Positions 35,855 to 45,954 are shown, counted from the first letter of the stretch. The stretch: DNA of 64,000 nt from Sphingobacteriia bacterium (GCA_011390785.1 JAABRR010000002.1:124001-188000); one strand, 5' to 3'. Notes: a model not told the origin generated them from the letters alone. Numbers and translations are program-made.

Positions 35855-37993
35855 CTATTGTTCTGAAACGAATTGAGAGTCTTCAATTCCGGTATTTAAG
35901 GCAATATCTTTTACTGTCATTTCAAGAACCTGACCGGCTGCCTGCTGTGTTACTTTGGTTGGGAAATGAACCTGGTAAATTTCCAAAGATGCCTTTTTGC
36001 CAAATAAACGGGCAAAAAAGCCGGGCTTTTCACCTTCAATTCTAATTTCTGTAGGCTGATAGTCTGAAAAAGTTGTTACTCCCATTTCTGACTCTGATTT
36101 TATTTTAAGCCCTGTGTCAACATCATAAAATTCGTGGGTTTTGCTTCCCGATGGTGCTACAACAGAAATTCTGTAAGCAGGTATTCCATCAACATTGGCA
36201 ATTCCTTCAAGGGTTTTTTCGATTCCATAATCTGCGTAATCCATTTCAATATTCATGATCGCCTGCATCTTCATTGCTTCAAATTCCGGGCCTTCTGTAA
36301 ATTCCTGTTTTCCCATCATGCCAGAAACAGAAGCCTTTTGGCCATCAAAAATCTGGGTTTGAACAGTCATGCCGCCAAATACAGTTTCAAGACGCAGTTT
36401 ATCAGGAGCTTGCTGAAATTGCTTAATAGTTGCTGTTTGGCCCATCATGGTAAATTCAATCTCCTGTTTCATGTCTGTAATATTTCTCAGGGCCTCTTTG
36501 CCACCAACTGCAGCAAAATATTTATCCATGACCGTTTCGAGGGTTACTCCGGCAGGCACATCTGTAAGCTCAGGAGCTTCCCATGGTCTTCCAAAAGCAT
36601 CAAACATTTCTACCTCGCCGTTGGCACTGAAACGCTTTAGTGTTTCTGGTACTTCTTCAATATTACCAGCTACTACAATGATAGAATTATCGGGTTTTAG
36701 ATATTTCTGTGCCATTTGCTGAACATCTTCAACTGTAACACTCTGAAGTTTTTCCAGATAAGTTGCATAGTAGTCGTCAGGGAGTTCATAACGTTTTATG
36801 TTGAGGGCAAAGTTGGCAATTGTACGGGGGCTTTCCAAAGATCTGGCAAATGACCCGTTCATAAAGTTCTTAACCAACTGAAGGGATTCCTCTGTAACAG
36901 GCTCATTGATAAGGCGTTCCATCTCCGATAATATTTCTACTACAGTGCTGTCTGTTACACTGTTTCTAACTTCGGTAGATGCAACAAATCGTCCAACAAT
37001 TCGATCATTTGAAATATTGGAACGAGCGCCATAAGTATATCCTTTGTCCTCACGAAGGTTTTGCATTAAGCGGCCGGAAAAAACTCCTCCACCCAAAATA
37101 GAGTTCATAACACTTACCTTAATTACATCTTCATGTCCGATGGGTAATACTACCGGGTAGGTTACCTGCACTACAGACTGCAATGCTCCGGTTCTTTCGG
37201 CAAAAGCAACTCTGCGGCCTTCGGGGGGCATTGGTGTAGGATATGCATGATTGGGGACATCCCCTTTTTGCCAATCAGCAAAATATGTGTTCATTATTTC
37301 ACGGGCTTCATCCACATCAGTATCTCCCACTATTACCATGTATGCTACATTTGGCTTCCAATATGTATTGTAGTGATTTCGAAGTAATTCAGCAGTAATA
37401 TTATCCAGGGTTTCTTCTGTTACCACTTCGCCATAAGGATGATCATAACCGTAAACCTGTGTTGTAGCAACATTGCGGGCAATTGAGTTTCCATCTGTTT
37501 TTATAGTTTGAAGTCCTGATCGGGTCTGATTGATGCGTTTTTGAAGTTCTTCTTCAGGAAAAGTTGGATTGAGCAGCACATCGGCCATTAGTTCAAGAAG
37601 TGTTTCTTTGTGGCGGGTAAGTGATGATGCAAATATTCCGGAAGAAAAAGTTGAAAGATTGGCTCCAATAAAATCAATAGCTTCATCGATCTCTGCTTTA
37701 GTACGGGTGGTGGTTCCTTCGCGCATCAAATCTCCGGTAAATCCTATATATCCTGCTGCATCTCCTTCTGTTTTTGGATCAACGGTTAAAGAGAGTTGAA
37801 AAGAAACAACAGGGACTTTCCTGTTTTCTACCACAATAACCTGCAATCCGTTATCCATGGTAAAACTTTCGAAATCACCCAATTGAATCTGGGGTGCCGG
37901 ACCGGGTTCAGGTCTAATACTTCTGTCGAGTTGCGCATGTAAGGAAAATGCTGCTATAAAACTGAAAACTACTAGTGAAATAATTTTTTTCAT
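35855..37993 (-). CDS. Inactive M16 (insulinase-family) subunit fused to a LolA-like domain
   Basis: 712 residues with a signal peptide (SLVVFSFIAAFSLHAQ). Two M16 half-domains span about 35-470: FTMDNGLQVIVVENRKVPVV, VYGYDHPYGEVVTEETLDNI, and SGRLMQNLREDKGYTYGARS, which holds the Arg/Tyr pair of the second domain. The zinc motif HxxEH is absent: the aligned stretch is GYIGFTGDLMREGT, with Gly84, Gly87 and Asp88 in place of the ligands. From about 480 comes a beta-rich domain (VMDKYFAAVGGKEALRNITD, QEIEFTMMGQTATIKQFQ, QIFDGQKASVSGMMG) resembling outer-membrane lipoprotein-sorting LolA/LolB-like folds. It lies downstream of the active M16 gene (93-base gap) and is probably its partner subunit in the periplasm. 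Confidence 0.85.
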   Translation of the reverse strand: MKKIISLVVFSFIAAFSLHAQLDRSIRPEPGPAPQIQLGDFESFTMDNGLQVIVVENRKVPVVSFQLSLTVDPKTEGDAAGYIGFTGDLMREGTTTRTKAEIDEAIDFIGANLSTFSSGIFASSLTRHKETLLELMADVLLNPTFPEEELQKRINQTRSGLQTIKTDGNSIARNVATTQVYGYDHPYGEVVTEETLDNITAELLRNHYNTYWKPNVAYMVIVGDTDVDEAREIMNTYFADWQKGDVPNHAYPTPMPPEGRRVAFAERTGALQSVVQVTYPVVLPIGHEDVIKVSVMNSILGGGVFSGRLMQNLREDKGYTYGARSNISNDRIVGRFVASTEVRNSVTDSTVVEILSEMERLINEPVTEESLQLVKNFMNGSFARSLESPRTIANFALNIKRYELPDDYYATYLEKLQSVTVEDVQQMAQKYLKPDNSIIVVAGNIEEVPETLKRFSANGEVEMFDAFGRPWEAPELTDVPAGVTLETVMDKYFAAVGGKEALRNITDMKQEIEFTMMGQTATIKQFQQAPDKLRLETVFGGMTVQTQIFDGQKASVSGMMGKQEFTEGPEFEAMKMQAIMNIEMDYADYGIEKTLEGIANVDGIPAYRISVVAPSGSKTHEFYDVDTGLKIKSESEMGVTTFSDYQPTEIRIEGEKPGFFARLFGKKASLEIYQVHFPTKVTQQAAGQVLEMTVKDIALNTGIEDSQFVSEQ

Positions 37994-38086
37994 AATATAA
38001 TTGTTTTTGGGATGTCCTGAATTTTCATCCTTTATGGGAGTTATACCCCTTTTTTTAAATAATTTGTTTAAGAAAACTTCTGATAT

Positions 38087-39421
38087 TTATTTTGCTTCAC
38101 CACGTGGTAACCAATAAAGAACTACCCGGTTGTCGGGGCGGAAATATTCATTGGCAACACGTTTAATGTCTTCGCGGGTTACTTTCATATAGTTATCAAG
38201 AACAGTATTAATGTAATTTGCATTATTATACATGGTATGATACATAGCCAGGTTGGTAGCACGGCGGGCGATGGTAGTATTGCTATTTACAATCTCATTT
38301 TCTTTTTGGTTGCGAACACGCTGTAGTTCATCTTCGGTTATTAGCTCGGTTCTTACCTTTTCAAACTCTTCATCAAAAACGGATTCAACATCTGCCAGAT
38401 CAATTCCCATGTTGGCAATAGCAAAAGTTAAATTAATTCCGGGATGCTCAAGTCCAAAAGGGAACGACATAACCTGCAGGGTTTTTTCTTCCTGATCAAC
38501 CAGGCGACGGTAAAGCCGACTGCTTTGTCCCTCTGATAGAACGGAGCCAAGTAGCTCAACAGCATAATAGTCTGGTGTACCTTGAGCAGGAATCATGTAA
38601 GCCTGAATAATAGCGGGGATTTGTATATCGTCATATACGGTATCTCTTACCTCTACGGTACGGCGTGGTTCTAAATCTTTTGCCGGGCGACGAAATTCAT
38701 ACTTACCCTTTGGTATATCACCAAAATATTTTTCAACCATTTTCTTGGTCTCATCTTTATTAATATCTCCGGTAATAACCAATACTGCGTTGTCGGGTAC
38801 GTAAAACATATCATGAAATCCAGCTATATCTTCGTCTGTAGCATTACGTACATGGGGATCAAGGCCCAATACATCACCTTTGTATGGATGCCTGGTAAAG
38901 GCTCTTGATATGGTTTCAACTACTAAGCGGCCATATGGGCGATTATCCCGGGTTTGCTTCATTTCTTCGGTAACAACACTTTTTTGTGTTGTTATGCCTA
39001 TAGAATCTATTTTAGGATGTAGCATTCTTTCCGACTCCATCCATAATCCTAGTTCCAGTTGATTTGAAGGCAGAAGAATATAATAATTTGTAACATCAAA
39101 ACTGGTAAAAGCATTTAAGGTACCACCGGCTTTCTCTACAATTTCAGAAAATTCGCCACGATCAATATTTTCTGATCCTTCAAACATCAGGTGCTCAAAA
39201 AAATGAGCAAAACCCGTTTTTTCAGGGTGCTCATTTTTCGCTCCAACATGATACATAATATTTACTACCACATTGGGTGTAGTGTTGTCTTCGTGTAATA
39301 TTACATGAAGGCCATTGTCTAATGTGTATTCGGTAAACTCAATTTTTGGTGTGCTACTGAAAACTAAAGTTACCGTCAGCATTAAGCCTAAGGTAAAAAG
39401 CGCCATAAAACGTATTTTCAT
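38087..39421 (-). CDS. Active M16 (insulinase-family) zinc peptidase
   Basis: 444 residues with a signal peptide (MALFTLGLMLTVTLVFSS). The inverted zinc motif is intact: His73, Glu76, His77 in GFAHFFEHLMFEGSENI, with the further glutamate in GRLVVETISRAFTRHPYKG. The second half-domain includes SRLYRRLVDQEEKTLQVMSF. In the M16B class an active and an inactive subunit form a heterodimer that encloses and degrades peptides; the next gene encodes the inactive type. Likely a periplasmic peptidase. Same operon as the downstream partner. Confidence 0.92.
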   Translation of the reverse strand: MKIRFMALFTLGLMLTVTLVFSSTPKIEFTEYTLDNGLHVILHEDNTTPNVVVNIMYHVGAKNEHPEKTGFAHFFEHLMFEGSENIDRGEFSEIVEKAGGTLNAFTSFDVTNYYILLPSNQLELGLWMESERMLHPKIDSIGITTQKSVVTEEMKQTRDNRPYGRLVVETISRAFTRHPYKGDVLGLDPHVRNATDEDIAGFHDMFYVPDNAVLVITGDINKDETKKMVEKYFGDIPKGKYEFRRPAKDLEPRRTVEVRDTVYDDIQIPAIIQAYMIPAQGTPDYYAVELLGSVLSEGQSSRLYRRLVDQEEKTLQVMSFPFGLEHPGINLTFAIANMGIDLADVESVFDEEFEKVRTELITEDELQRVRNQKENEIVNSNTTIARRATNLAMYHTMYNNANYINTVLDNYMKVTREDIKRVANEYFRPDNRVVLYWLPRGEAK

Positions 39422-39632
39422 AATTTTGGATTTTTTTAAATGAGTAAATAGAATGTATTTAATCTATAATAATAGGAATTTAATTATTTTGTTCAACGGA
39501 TGGACAATTAGATAGATTTTTTGGTGAATAATTACATAAAGCAATTATTTTTATTAATTCACATCTTTTCTTTTTATCCTTAAATGGTATATTAATTATA
39601 AAGGTTGGGCAAAATATTATATTAAAAAGTGA

Positions 39633-41444
39633 TTAATATATAAGGTCCAGGTCAAGATCATTTTTAAGTTTTTCAATATCAGGATTTTTTATCATCATTT
39701 TTTGAAATTTTTCTGCTGGTAAATAGGCTTTTTGTGTTTTCTTTCCTTCTTTAATACTGATGATAAAATTAATTGCATAATTATTAAGATTTTGCCGTAA
39801 AAAGCTTAAAATCTGGGGTTTTTGTTCAACAATCTGGTCTTTTTGAATAAGATTATCAACCCCTATTTCTATTGTAAAGTCATCAATGATTACAGGAAGG
39901 TGAATATTGAGTGCCGAAAAAATAGTCGGGCTTGATGATTTATAATTTTCTTTGAGTTTTTCCCATAAATCAAGAAGGTCGGATTCTGAGAAATGGTCTT
40001 CCGGCCTGAATTCATCATCAGAGTTGTCTAGGGTATCTTTTTTTTTTTCATCATCATCAGCTGATGATTCAGAATCTTTAATACTTATTGAATGGGCGCT
40101 TATGCTGTTAGGCCTTTTTAATCCTGTTATGTTTGGTGGGGTTGAATTAGAAGCAGCTGGTTCGTTTACTGTATTACTTTGATGAGTAACGGCAGATGAT
40201 GTAGTATTTTGTGTCTGGGATGATTCATATTGAGCCGTTGATGCTGTTTTTGCTTCCTTTATTATTGGTTTCTGATTTGGAGATAGTGTATCTGATTCTG
40301 TGGCTGGTAACTGAGCACTCCGGGCAGGTGGTTCCTGTTTTCCTGTGTTCTGGTTTAGTAATCCTGCAATCTGCAAAAGGTTTAATTCTACATGAAGACG
40401 CTTATTGTTACTGTTGCGGTAAGATAAATCACATTTATTACTTAGATCAAGAGCTTGAATGAGAAATGCCGGCTGACACTCTGCAGACTGCTCAAGATAT
40501 TTTTGTTTTATATTTTCACCCACATCCATAAGTTTAATGGTTGAAGGATCTTTACACATTAAAAGGTTTCTAAGGTGAGATGAATAGCCTGCAATGAAGT
40601 GAGAACCTTCAAATCCTTTTTCAATAATTGTATTATAAAGCAGAAGTATTTCGGAGTTATTCCCGCTGATAATATGGTTCGTCATGGCAAAGAAATAGTC
40701 GTAATCCAGTACATTAAGATTTTCAACTACTGCTTTGTAAGTAACTTGATTGCCTGCAAAACTTACTATCTGGTCAAAAATAGAAAGAGCATCACGCATG
40801 GCACCATCTGCTTTCTGTGCAATTACGTGAAGTGCATCATATTCTGTTTCAATATTTTCATTCTTTGCAACAAATTCAAGTTGTTTAGCAATATCATCAA
40901 TGGTAATTCTTGCAAAATCAAAAATCTGACAACGTGATAAAATGGTAGGTATGATTTTATGTTTCTCGGTGGTGGCAAGAATAAATTTGGCATAGGAAGG
41001 GGGCTCTTCCAGAGTTTTCAGGAATGCATTGAAGGCAGCCGTAGAAAGCATGTGTACCTCATCAATAACATACACCTTATATTTGCCAATATGTGGAGGA
41101 ATACGCACCTGATCTACCAGATTGCGAATGTCTTCTACTGAATTGTTGGAAGCGGCATCCAGCTCATGTACATTGAACGAGTTCGATTCGTTAAAGGATA
41201 CGCAAGATTTACATTTATTACATGCTTCAATATTTTCAGTCAGGTTCTCGCAATTAATGGTTTTAGCCATTATTCGGGCACAGGTAGTTTTTCCTACCCC
41301 GCGCGGGCCGCAAAATAAAAATGCCTGGGCCAAATGGTTATTCTTAATGGCATTTTTTAATGTATTGGTAATAGATGCCTGTCCTACAACCATATCGAAG
41401 GTAGCCGGGCGGTATTTTCGTGCTGAAACAATGAAATTTTCCAT
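39633..41444 (-). CDS. dnaX: DNA polymerase III subunit gamma/tau
   Basis: DnaX is the clamp-loader ATPase. Walker A is GPRGVGKTTCARIMAKTI (about 45-62), followed by a four-cysteine zinc module with CNKCKSC, the Walker B region VYVIDEVHMLS, and the SRC sensor ILSRCQIFDFARI. After about residue 360 the sequence is Ser/Thr/Asn/Pro-rich and low in complexity (the linker, about 370-470), then a C-terminal domain (LWEKLKENYKSSSPTIFSAL). 603 residues. It is divergent from the threonine dehydrogenase gene. A run of A residues at about 40041-40049 (minus strand, codes for KKKD) is a possible slippage site for making gamma, but that is speculative. Confidence 0.95.
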   Translation of the reverse strand: MENFIVSARKYRPATFDMVVGQASITNTLKNAIKNNHLAQAFLFCGPRGVGKTTCARIMAKTINCENLTENIEACNKCKSCVSFNESNSFNVHELDAASNNSVEDIRNLVDQVRIPPHIGKYKVYVIDEVHMLSTAAFNAFLKTLEEPPSYAKFILATTEKHKIIPTILSRCQIFDFARITIDDIAKQLEFVAKNENIETEYDALHVIAQKADGAMRDALSIFDQIVSFAGNQVTYKAVVENLNVLDYDYFFAMTNHIISGNNSEILLLYNTIIEKGFEGSHFIAGYSSHLRNLLMCKDPSTIKLMDVGENIKQKYLEQSAECQPAFLIQALDLSNKCDLSYRNSNNKRLHVELNLLQIAGLLNQNTGKQEPPARSAQLPATESDTLSPNQKPIIKEAKTASTAQYESSQTQNTTSSAVTHQSNTVNEPAASNSTPPNITGLKRPNSISAHSISIKDSESSADDDEKKKDTLDNSDDEFRPEDHFSESDLLDLWEKLKENYKSSSPTIFSALNIHLPVIIDDFTIEIGVDNLIQKDQIVEQKPQILSFLRQNLNNYAINFIISIKEGKKTQKAYLPAEKFQKMMIKNPDIEKLKNDLDLDLIY

Positions 41445-41547
41445 GAATTGATCAGGTTGTCTTTATGGTATTTCTTCTAATAATCTTAAAACAAAAGTAG
41501 CCCTTTTTGATCTATGAGAAAAATAATTTTCTGATTTAAGCAGGGTA

Positions 41548-41606
41548 TAATTTTGCCCCTAAACCCAATACTCTTAATAGACCATGCAAAAAGTTTTCTA
41601 ACTTTG
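41548..41606 (+). promoter_or_regulatory. Candidate -7 boxes upstream of tdh
   Basis: Two TAnnTTTG matches precede the threonine dehydrogenase start at 41637: TAATTTTG (41548-41555) and TAACTTTG (41599-41606). The second would give a leader of about 25 bases. No good -33 TTG was found for either. Confidence 0.35.
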
Positions 41607-41636
41607 CCCCACCCTTAAAATCTCTAAAAAATCATA

Positions 41637-42587
41637 ATGATGGATAAAATACTTGTAATTGGTTGTGCGGGTCAGATAGGTTCTGAACTTACACTTGAAT
41701 TACGCAAAATTTATGGCGATGCCAATGTGGTAGCTACAGATATTAAACCTGCCGAAAAGGAAATTACCGAAGGAGGTCCTTTTGAGATTCTTGATGTACT
41801 TGATACTCATCGTCTTTTTGGTACCGTAAGTCGAAATAAAATCACCCAGATTTACCATCTGGCTGCTATTTTGAGTGGTAATGCAGAAAAAAAGCCCATT
41901 GCCAGTTGGCATATTAATATGGAAAGTTTGCTCAATGTATTGGAGCTATCGCGTGAGCTGACATTATCCAAAGTTTTCTGGCCTAGCTCTATAGCTGTTT
42001 TTGGCCCTACTACTCCACGCATTAAAACACCGCAATTTACCGTTATGGAGCCCAATACAGTTTACGGTATAAGCAAATTGGCAGGCGAGCGATGGCTTGA
42101 GTATTATTTTCATAAGTATGGAGTTGACGGTCGAAGCTTGCGTTATCCTGGTCTTATTTCTTATAAGACAGAAGCCGGCGGAGGAACTACTGATTATGCC
42201 GTTGAAATATTTTATGAAGCCATCAGAAACAAAAAATATGATTGCTTTCTCTCTGAGAACACCTATCTGCCTATGCAATTTATGGATGATGCCATTAAGG
42301 CTACCATTGGCGTTATGGAAGCTCCTGCGGAAAAGATATCGGTTCGATCCAGCTACAATGTTGCAGGTATCAGTTTCAGCCCTAAAGAACTTACCAACGA
42401 GATCAAAAAAAATATCCCAGATTTTAAAGTTGACTATTTTACGGATTTCCGGCAGGCAATTGCCGATTCATGGCCAAAAAGCATTGATGATAATGTGGCC
42501 CGGCAAGATTGGGGACTGAAAAATTCTTACGATATAAAACGTCTTACAGAGATTATGCTTAGAGAAGTGGGCAAAAAATTTAGCTGA
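41637..42587 (+). CDS. L-threonine 3-dehydrogenase, short-chain (epimerase-like) type
   Basis: An extended SDR enzyme with the NAD-binding ILVIGCAGQIGSELTLEL, the Ser in VFWPSSIAVFG and the YxxxK pair in YGISKLAGERW. The block SLRYPGLISYKTEAGGGTTDYAVE is characteristic of the SDR-type threonine dehydrogenases related to UDP-galactose epimerase, which oxidise threonine to 2-amino-3-ketobutyrate. The partner lyase (kbl) is not in the window. The ATG codons at 41637 and 41640 are both possible starts. 316 residues; tatD follows after 23 bases. Confidence 0.88.
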   Translation: MMDKILVIGCAGQIGSELTLELRKIYGDANVVATDIKPAEKEITEGGPFEILDVLDTHRLFGTVSRNKITQIYHLAAILSGNAEKKPIASWHINMESLLNVLELSRELTLSKVFWPSSIAVFGPTTPRIKTPQFTVMEPNTVYGISKLAGERWLEYYFHKYGVDGRSLRYPGLISYKTEAGGGTTDYAVEIFYEAIRNKKYDCFLSENTYLPMQFMDDAIKATIGVMEAPAEKISVRSSYNVAGISFSPKELTNEIKKNIPDFKVDYFTDFRQAIADSWPKSIDDNVARQDWGLKNSYDIKRLTEIMLREVGKKFS

Positions 42588-42610
42588 TATTTATCTGAAA
42601 AATTCTTAGC

Positions 42611-43384
42611 ATGTCAATATTTATTGATACCCATACACATTTATATCTGGAGCAATTTGATCATGACCGCGCTACCGCAGTGAAGAATGCCATGGATAAT
42701 GATGTAAAATATGTACTACTCCCTAATGTAGATGAAAACACAATCGATTCTATGCTGAGCCTGCAAAAGGACTTTCCGGATACCTGCAAGGCTATGATGG
42801 GCTTGCATCCAACATCTGTGAAATCAGGTTTTGAAAAGGTTTTAGATAAGATGTATGAGTATTTTAATCAGGAAACTTTTTGTGCTGTTGGGGAAACAGG
42901 TATTGATCTGTATTGGGATAAAACGAATTATGATTTGCAGGTTAAGGCATTTCAAATTCAGATTGAATGGGCTCTTCACCTTGATTTGCCTATAGTTATT
43001 CATGCCCGCAACTCTATAGATGAAATTATAAAGGTTCTAAAACCTTATACCAATAAAGGATTGAAAGGAGTTATGCACTGTTTTCCGGGAACGGTTGATC
43101 AGGCCAATTGGTTTGTTGGTATTGGTTTTAAGTTGGGTATCGGGGGGGTGGTTACTTATAAGAAATCTGATATGGCTTCTGTTGTTGAACAAATGCCATT
43201 AGATTACCTTCTTCTGGAAACGGATGCTCCTTATCTTCCTCCAGTTCCATACAGAGGAAAACGCAACGAACCATCTTATATACCCTTAATTGCTGCAAAG
43301 GTTGCTGAATTAAAAGGAATCACTATTGAAGAAGTGGCAAATCAAACCACAAAAACTGCCAGGAGTCTTTTTGGAATATTATAA
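42611..43384 (+). CDS. tatD: TatD-family metal-dependent hydrolase (DNase)
   Basis: TatD proteins are TIM-barrel metal-dependent nucleases. All metal-binding motifs are present: the HxH of IDTHTHLYLEQF, the glutamate in VGETGIDLYWD, His in IVIHARNSIDEI, MHCFPG, and the aspartate in LLETDAPYLPPVPYRGKRNEP. 257 residues, usual length. It lies between tdh and ansA in a tight plus-strand run. Its exact substrate in the cell (damaged DNA, RNA or other) is not fixed for the family. Confidence 0.93.
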   Translation: MSIFIDTHTHLYLEQFDHDRATAVKNAMDNDVKYVLLPNVDENTIDSMLSLQKDFPDTCKAMMGLHPTSVKSGFEKVLDKMYEYFNQETFCAVGETGIDLYWDKTNYDLQVKAFQIQIEWALHLDLPIVIHARNSIDEIIKVLKPYTNKGLKGVMHCFPGTVDQANWFVGIGFKLGIGGVVTYKKSDMASVVEQMPLDYLLLETDAPYLPPVPYRGKRNEPSYIPLIAAKVAELKGITIEEVANQTTKTARSLFGIL

Positions 43385-43399
43385 ATGTAGGAGTGTAGT

Positions 43400-44431
43400 A
43401 TGAAAAATAAAGCAGAAATATTAGTCATTTATACCGGAGGAACCATTGGAATGGTTGAAGATCCTGAAACAGGCACTCTTAATCCATTTAATTTTCAACA
43501 TCTTACTGCACAAATTCCCGAGATTAAAAAGTTTGGATTTCGGATAGAAAGTATTTCTTTTGATCCCGTTATCGACTCATCTAACATACATCCTGATGTT
43601 TGGGTAAGGCTGGCAACTATCATAGAAGAACAATATGAAAATTATGATGGTTTTGTTATCCTTCATGGCTCTGATACAATGGCTTACACTGCATCTGCCC
43701 TTAGTTTTATGTTGGAAAATCTATCTAAACCAGTTATCCTTACAGGTTCTCAGCTACCATTGGGAATGATTCGTACGGATGGGAAAGAGAACTTTATTAC
43801 ATCACTGGAAATTGCAGCTGCTAAAAAGGATGGCAAAGCATTAGTTCCGGAAGTTTGTATTTTTTTTGAGTTTCAGCTTTATCGCGGAAACCGGACTCAT
43901 AAATATAATGCAGAACATTTTGAAGCTTTCCGATCTGTAAATTATCCTATACTTGCCAAGGCCGGGGTCGAGATTAAATATGATTTTAGTGCCATACACT
44001 ATTCTTCCAATCAGGAATTTCGAATATTTACTGAGCTGGATATTAATATAGCTGTTTTGAAATTGTTTCCAGGTATTTCTCAGCAGGTGGTTTCTTCAAC
44101 ACTATCCATACCAGGTATCAAAGCCATTATCCTTGAAACCTTTGGTAGCGGAAATGCCCCAAGCGACGTTTGGTTTATCAATGAATTAGAAGCAGCAATC
44201 AGGAGAGGAATAATAGTATACAATGTTACGCAATGTAGAGGAGGCAGTGTAAATATGGGAAGGTATGAAACCAGCATTGGTTTGCAAAGTATTGGAGTGG
44301 TTAGTGGGCACGATATAACTATTGAATCAGCATTAACCAAGATGATGTATCTGCTGGGTCATAATTATTCTCCCCGGATTTTAAAAAAATACCTTGAAAC
44401 TTCTTTAAGGGGCGAGATTACTGTAATTTAG
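43400..44431 (+). CDS. ansA: Type I L-asparaginase
   Basis: Hydrolyses asparagine to aspartate and ammonia. The two catalytic threonine regions are ILVIYTGGTIGMVEDPETG near the N-terminus and FVILHGSDTMAYTASALSFM (about 81-100), followed by PVILTGSQLPLGMIRTDGKEN. The absence of a signal peptide and the extended QCRGGSVNMGRYETS block fit the cytoplasmic type I form. 343 residues. It lies 15 bases downstream of tatD. Confidence 0.93.
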   Translation: MKNKAEILVIYTGGTIGMVEDPETGTLNPFNFQHLTAQIPEIKKFGFRIESISFDPVIDSSNIHPDVWVRLATIIEEQYENYDGFVILHGSDTMAYTASALSFMLENLSKPVILTGSQLPLGMIRTDGKENFITSLEIAAAKKDGKALVPEVCIFFEFQLYRGNRTHKYNAEHFEAFRSVNYPILAKAGVEIKYDFSAIHYSSNQEFRIFTELDINIAVLKLFPGISQQVVSSTLSIPGIKAIILETFGSGNAPSDVWFINELEAAIRRGIIVYNVTQCRGGSVNMGRYETSIGLQSIGVVSGHDITIESALTKMMYLLGHNYSPRILKKYLETSLRGEITVI

Positions 44432-44580
44432 CATCTGCTATTAAATTGTACAGGTTTGACTTTGAATGATCATTATTAGCAGCTCTATTTCATATTTCTT
44501 AAACCCTTTTACCCAATTTTACGTAAACCTTATTAGTAATATCACGCTAACCGGGATTTACTGAAAATAAGCAATAAGCT

Positions 44581-45936
44581 ATGAAAAAGTTAAGTAAAAA
44601 GGAAAAGTTAATACAGGCAGTAAAGCAAGCGATAAAATTTGTTGAACGTGATGTCTGGAAAATTCCGCTTAAAGATCTTCCTGGGTATAAATCATTTGTA
44701 ATTAAGCAATTACGTATTTTTATTCTTGCTTTCCGAGGTTTTAAGGAAGATGATCTTCATTTGAAAGCATCGGCTCTAACCTACTATTCTTTATTGGCTG
44801 TGGTTCCTGTTGTGGCTATGGGTTTTGGTATAGCCAAAGGATTTGGGCTTGAACAATTTCTCGAAAAGCAATTAAGAGAAGTGTTTGTGGGTAGAGAAGA
44901 AGTCTTTAATTATATAATGGAATTTGCAAATTCAATGCTTGAAACCACTCAGGGAGGTATAGTTGCCGGAGTTGGTCTTTTGGTTCTTTTATATACAATT
45001 ATTATTGTTATGGTGTATGTTGAAGAATCATTTAATGGGATATGGCAGATAAAACATTCAAGGCCTCTGGCCCGGAAATTAAGCGATTATTTTGCTATGA
45101 TTTTTATTGCCCCGCTTTTTCTTATTCTCTCCAGCGCAGCAACGGTATTTCTTACTACAAAGGTTTCTAATTTTAGTGGAAATCTCGACTATCTTGATTT
45201 TTTAAGTCCAGCTTTATTATTATTGGTTAACCTGGCACCCTGGTTCTTTATTTGGGTTGTTTTTGCACTTCTTTACATGGTAATGCCCAATACCAATGTA
45301 AATTTTGGTTCAGCAGTAATTGGCGCCATTCTGGCAGGTTCAGTTTTTATTTTTGTTCAGTGGGTATATATTAATTTTCAGGTAGGAGTTTCTCGTTATA
45401 ATGCTATTTACGGGAGTTTTGCGGCACTTCCGCTTTTATTACTCTGGATTAGATTATCGTGGTTGATTGTTCTGCTGGGCGCCGAGATTTCTTATGCCAA
45501 TCAAAATGTTGAACATTATGAATTTGAACATGAAGCGCGAAATATTAGTCCGTATAACAAAAAAATTCTTTCCCTCTACATTTATAATTTAATAGCCAAA
45601 AGGTTTGCGCAGGGAAAAGTTCCTTTTACCCCACCGCAAATTTCATTAGAATTAGCAATTCCCATTACCATTGTGAGGGAAGTGCTTGATGATTTAAAAG
45701 AAATCAGGCTCATCAATCAAACTCAATCAGATCATCATAAAGAAGATGCATATCAGCCAGCATCTGATATAACAAAAATAACCCTTCGCAATGTAATGGA
45801 GAAGCTTGATCATAGGGGAATGGATGTTCTTATTGCCAAAGATACCAACGAACTTGAGAAATTAAAAGAAATAATCGGTTCCTTCAATACTATTCTGGCC
45901 AATATGCCGGAAAACAGGCTGGTTAAAGATGTTTAA
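44581..45936 (+). CDS. YihY/BrkB-family membrane protein
   Basis: A 451-residue inner-membrane protein of the YihY (UPF0761, formerly RNase BN) family: HLKASALTYYSLLAVVPVVAMGFG marks the first conserved helix, followed by five more helices (for example GIVAGVGLLVLLYTIIIVMVY and ISYRYNAIYG-like SRYNAIYGSFAALPLLLLWIRLSWLIVLLGAEISYA). The family is not a nuclease and its function is unsettled. The C-terminal 120 residues are cytoplasmic and include a predicted winged helix (PPQISLELAIPITIVREVL). It converges on rnc with an 18-base gap. Confidence 0.88.
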   Translation: MKKLSKKEKLIQAVKQAIKFVERDVWKIPLKDLPGYKSFVIKQLRIFILAFRGFKEDDLHLKASALTYYSLLAVVPVVAMGFGIAKGFGLEQFLEKQLREVFVGREEVFNYIMEFANSMLETTQGGIVAGVGLLVLLYTIIIVMVYVEESFNGIWQIKHSRPLARKLSDYFAMIFIAPLFLILSSAATVFLTTKVSNFSGNLDYLDFLSPALLLLVNLAPWFFIWVVFALLYMVMPNTNVNFGSAVIGAILAGSVFIFVQWVYINFQVGVSRYNAIYGSFAALPLLLLWIRLSWLIVLLGAEISYANQNVEHYEFEHEARNISPYNKKILSLYIYNLIAKRFAQGKVPFTPPQISLELAIPITIVREVLDDLKEIRLINQTQSDHHKEDAYQPASDITKITLRNVMEKLDHRGMDVLIAKDTNELEKLKEIIGSFNTILANMPENRLVKDV

Positions 45937-45954
45937 AATAGATCTTGGGCTGGG

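Noticed and set aside
40041-40049. Programmed frameshift in dnaX for the gamma subunit
   Set aside because: There is a run of A residues on the coding strand, but no clear slippery heptamer with a stimulatory structure could be verified; mentioned only as speculative in the dnaX entry.
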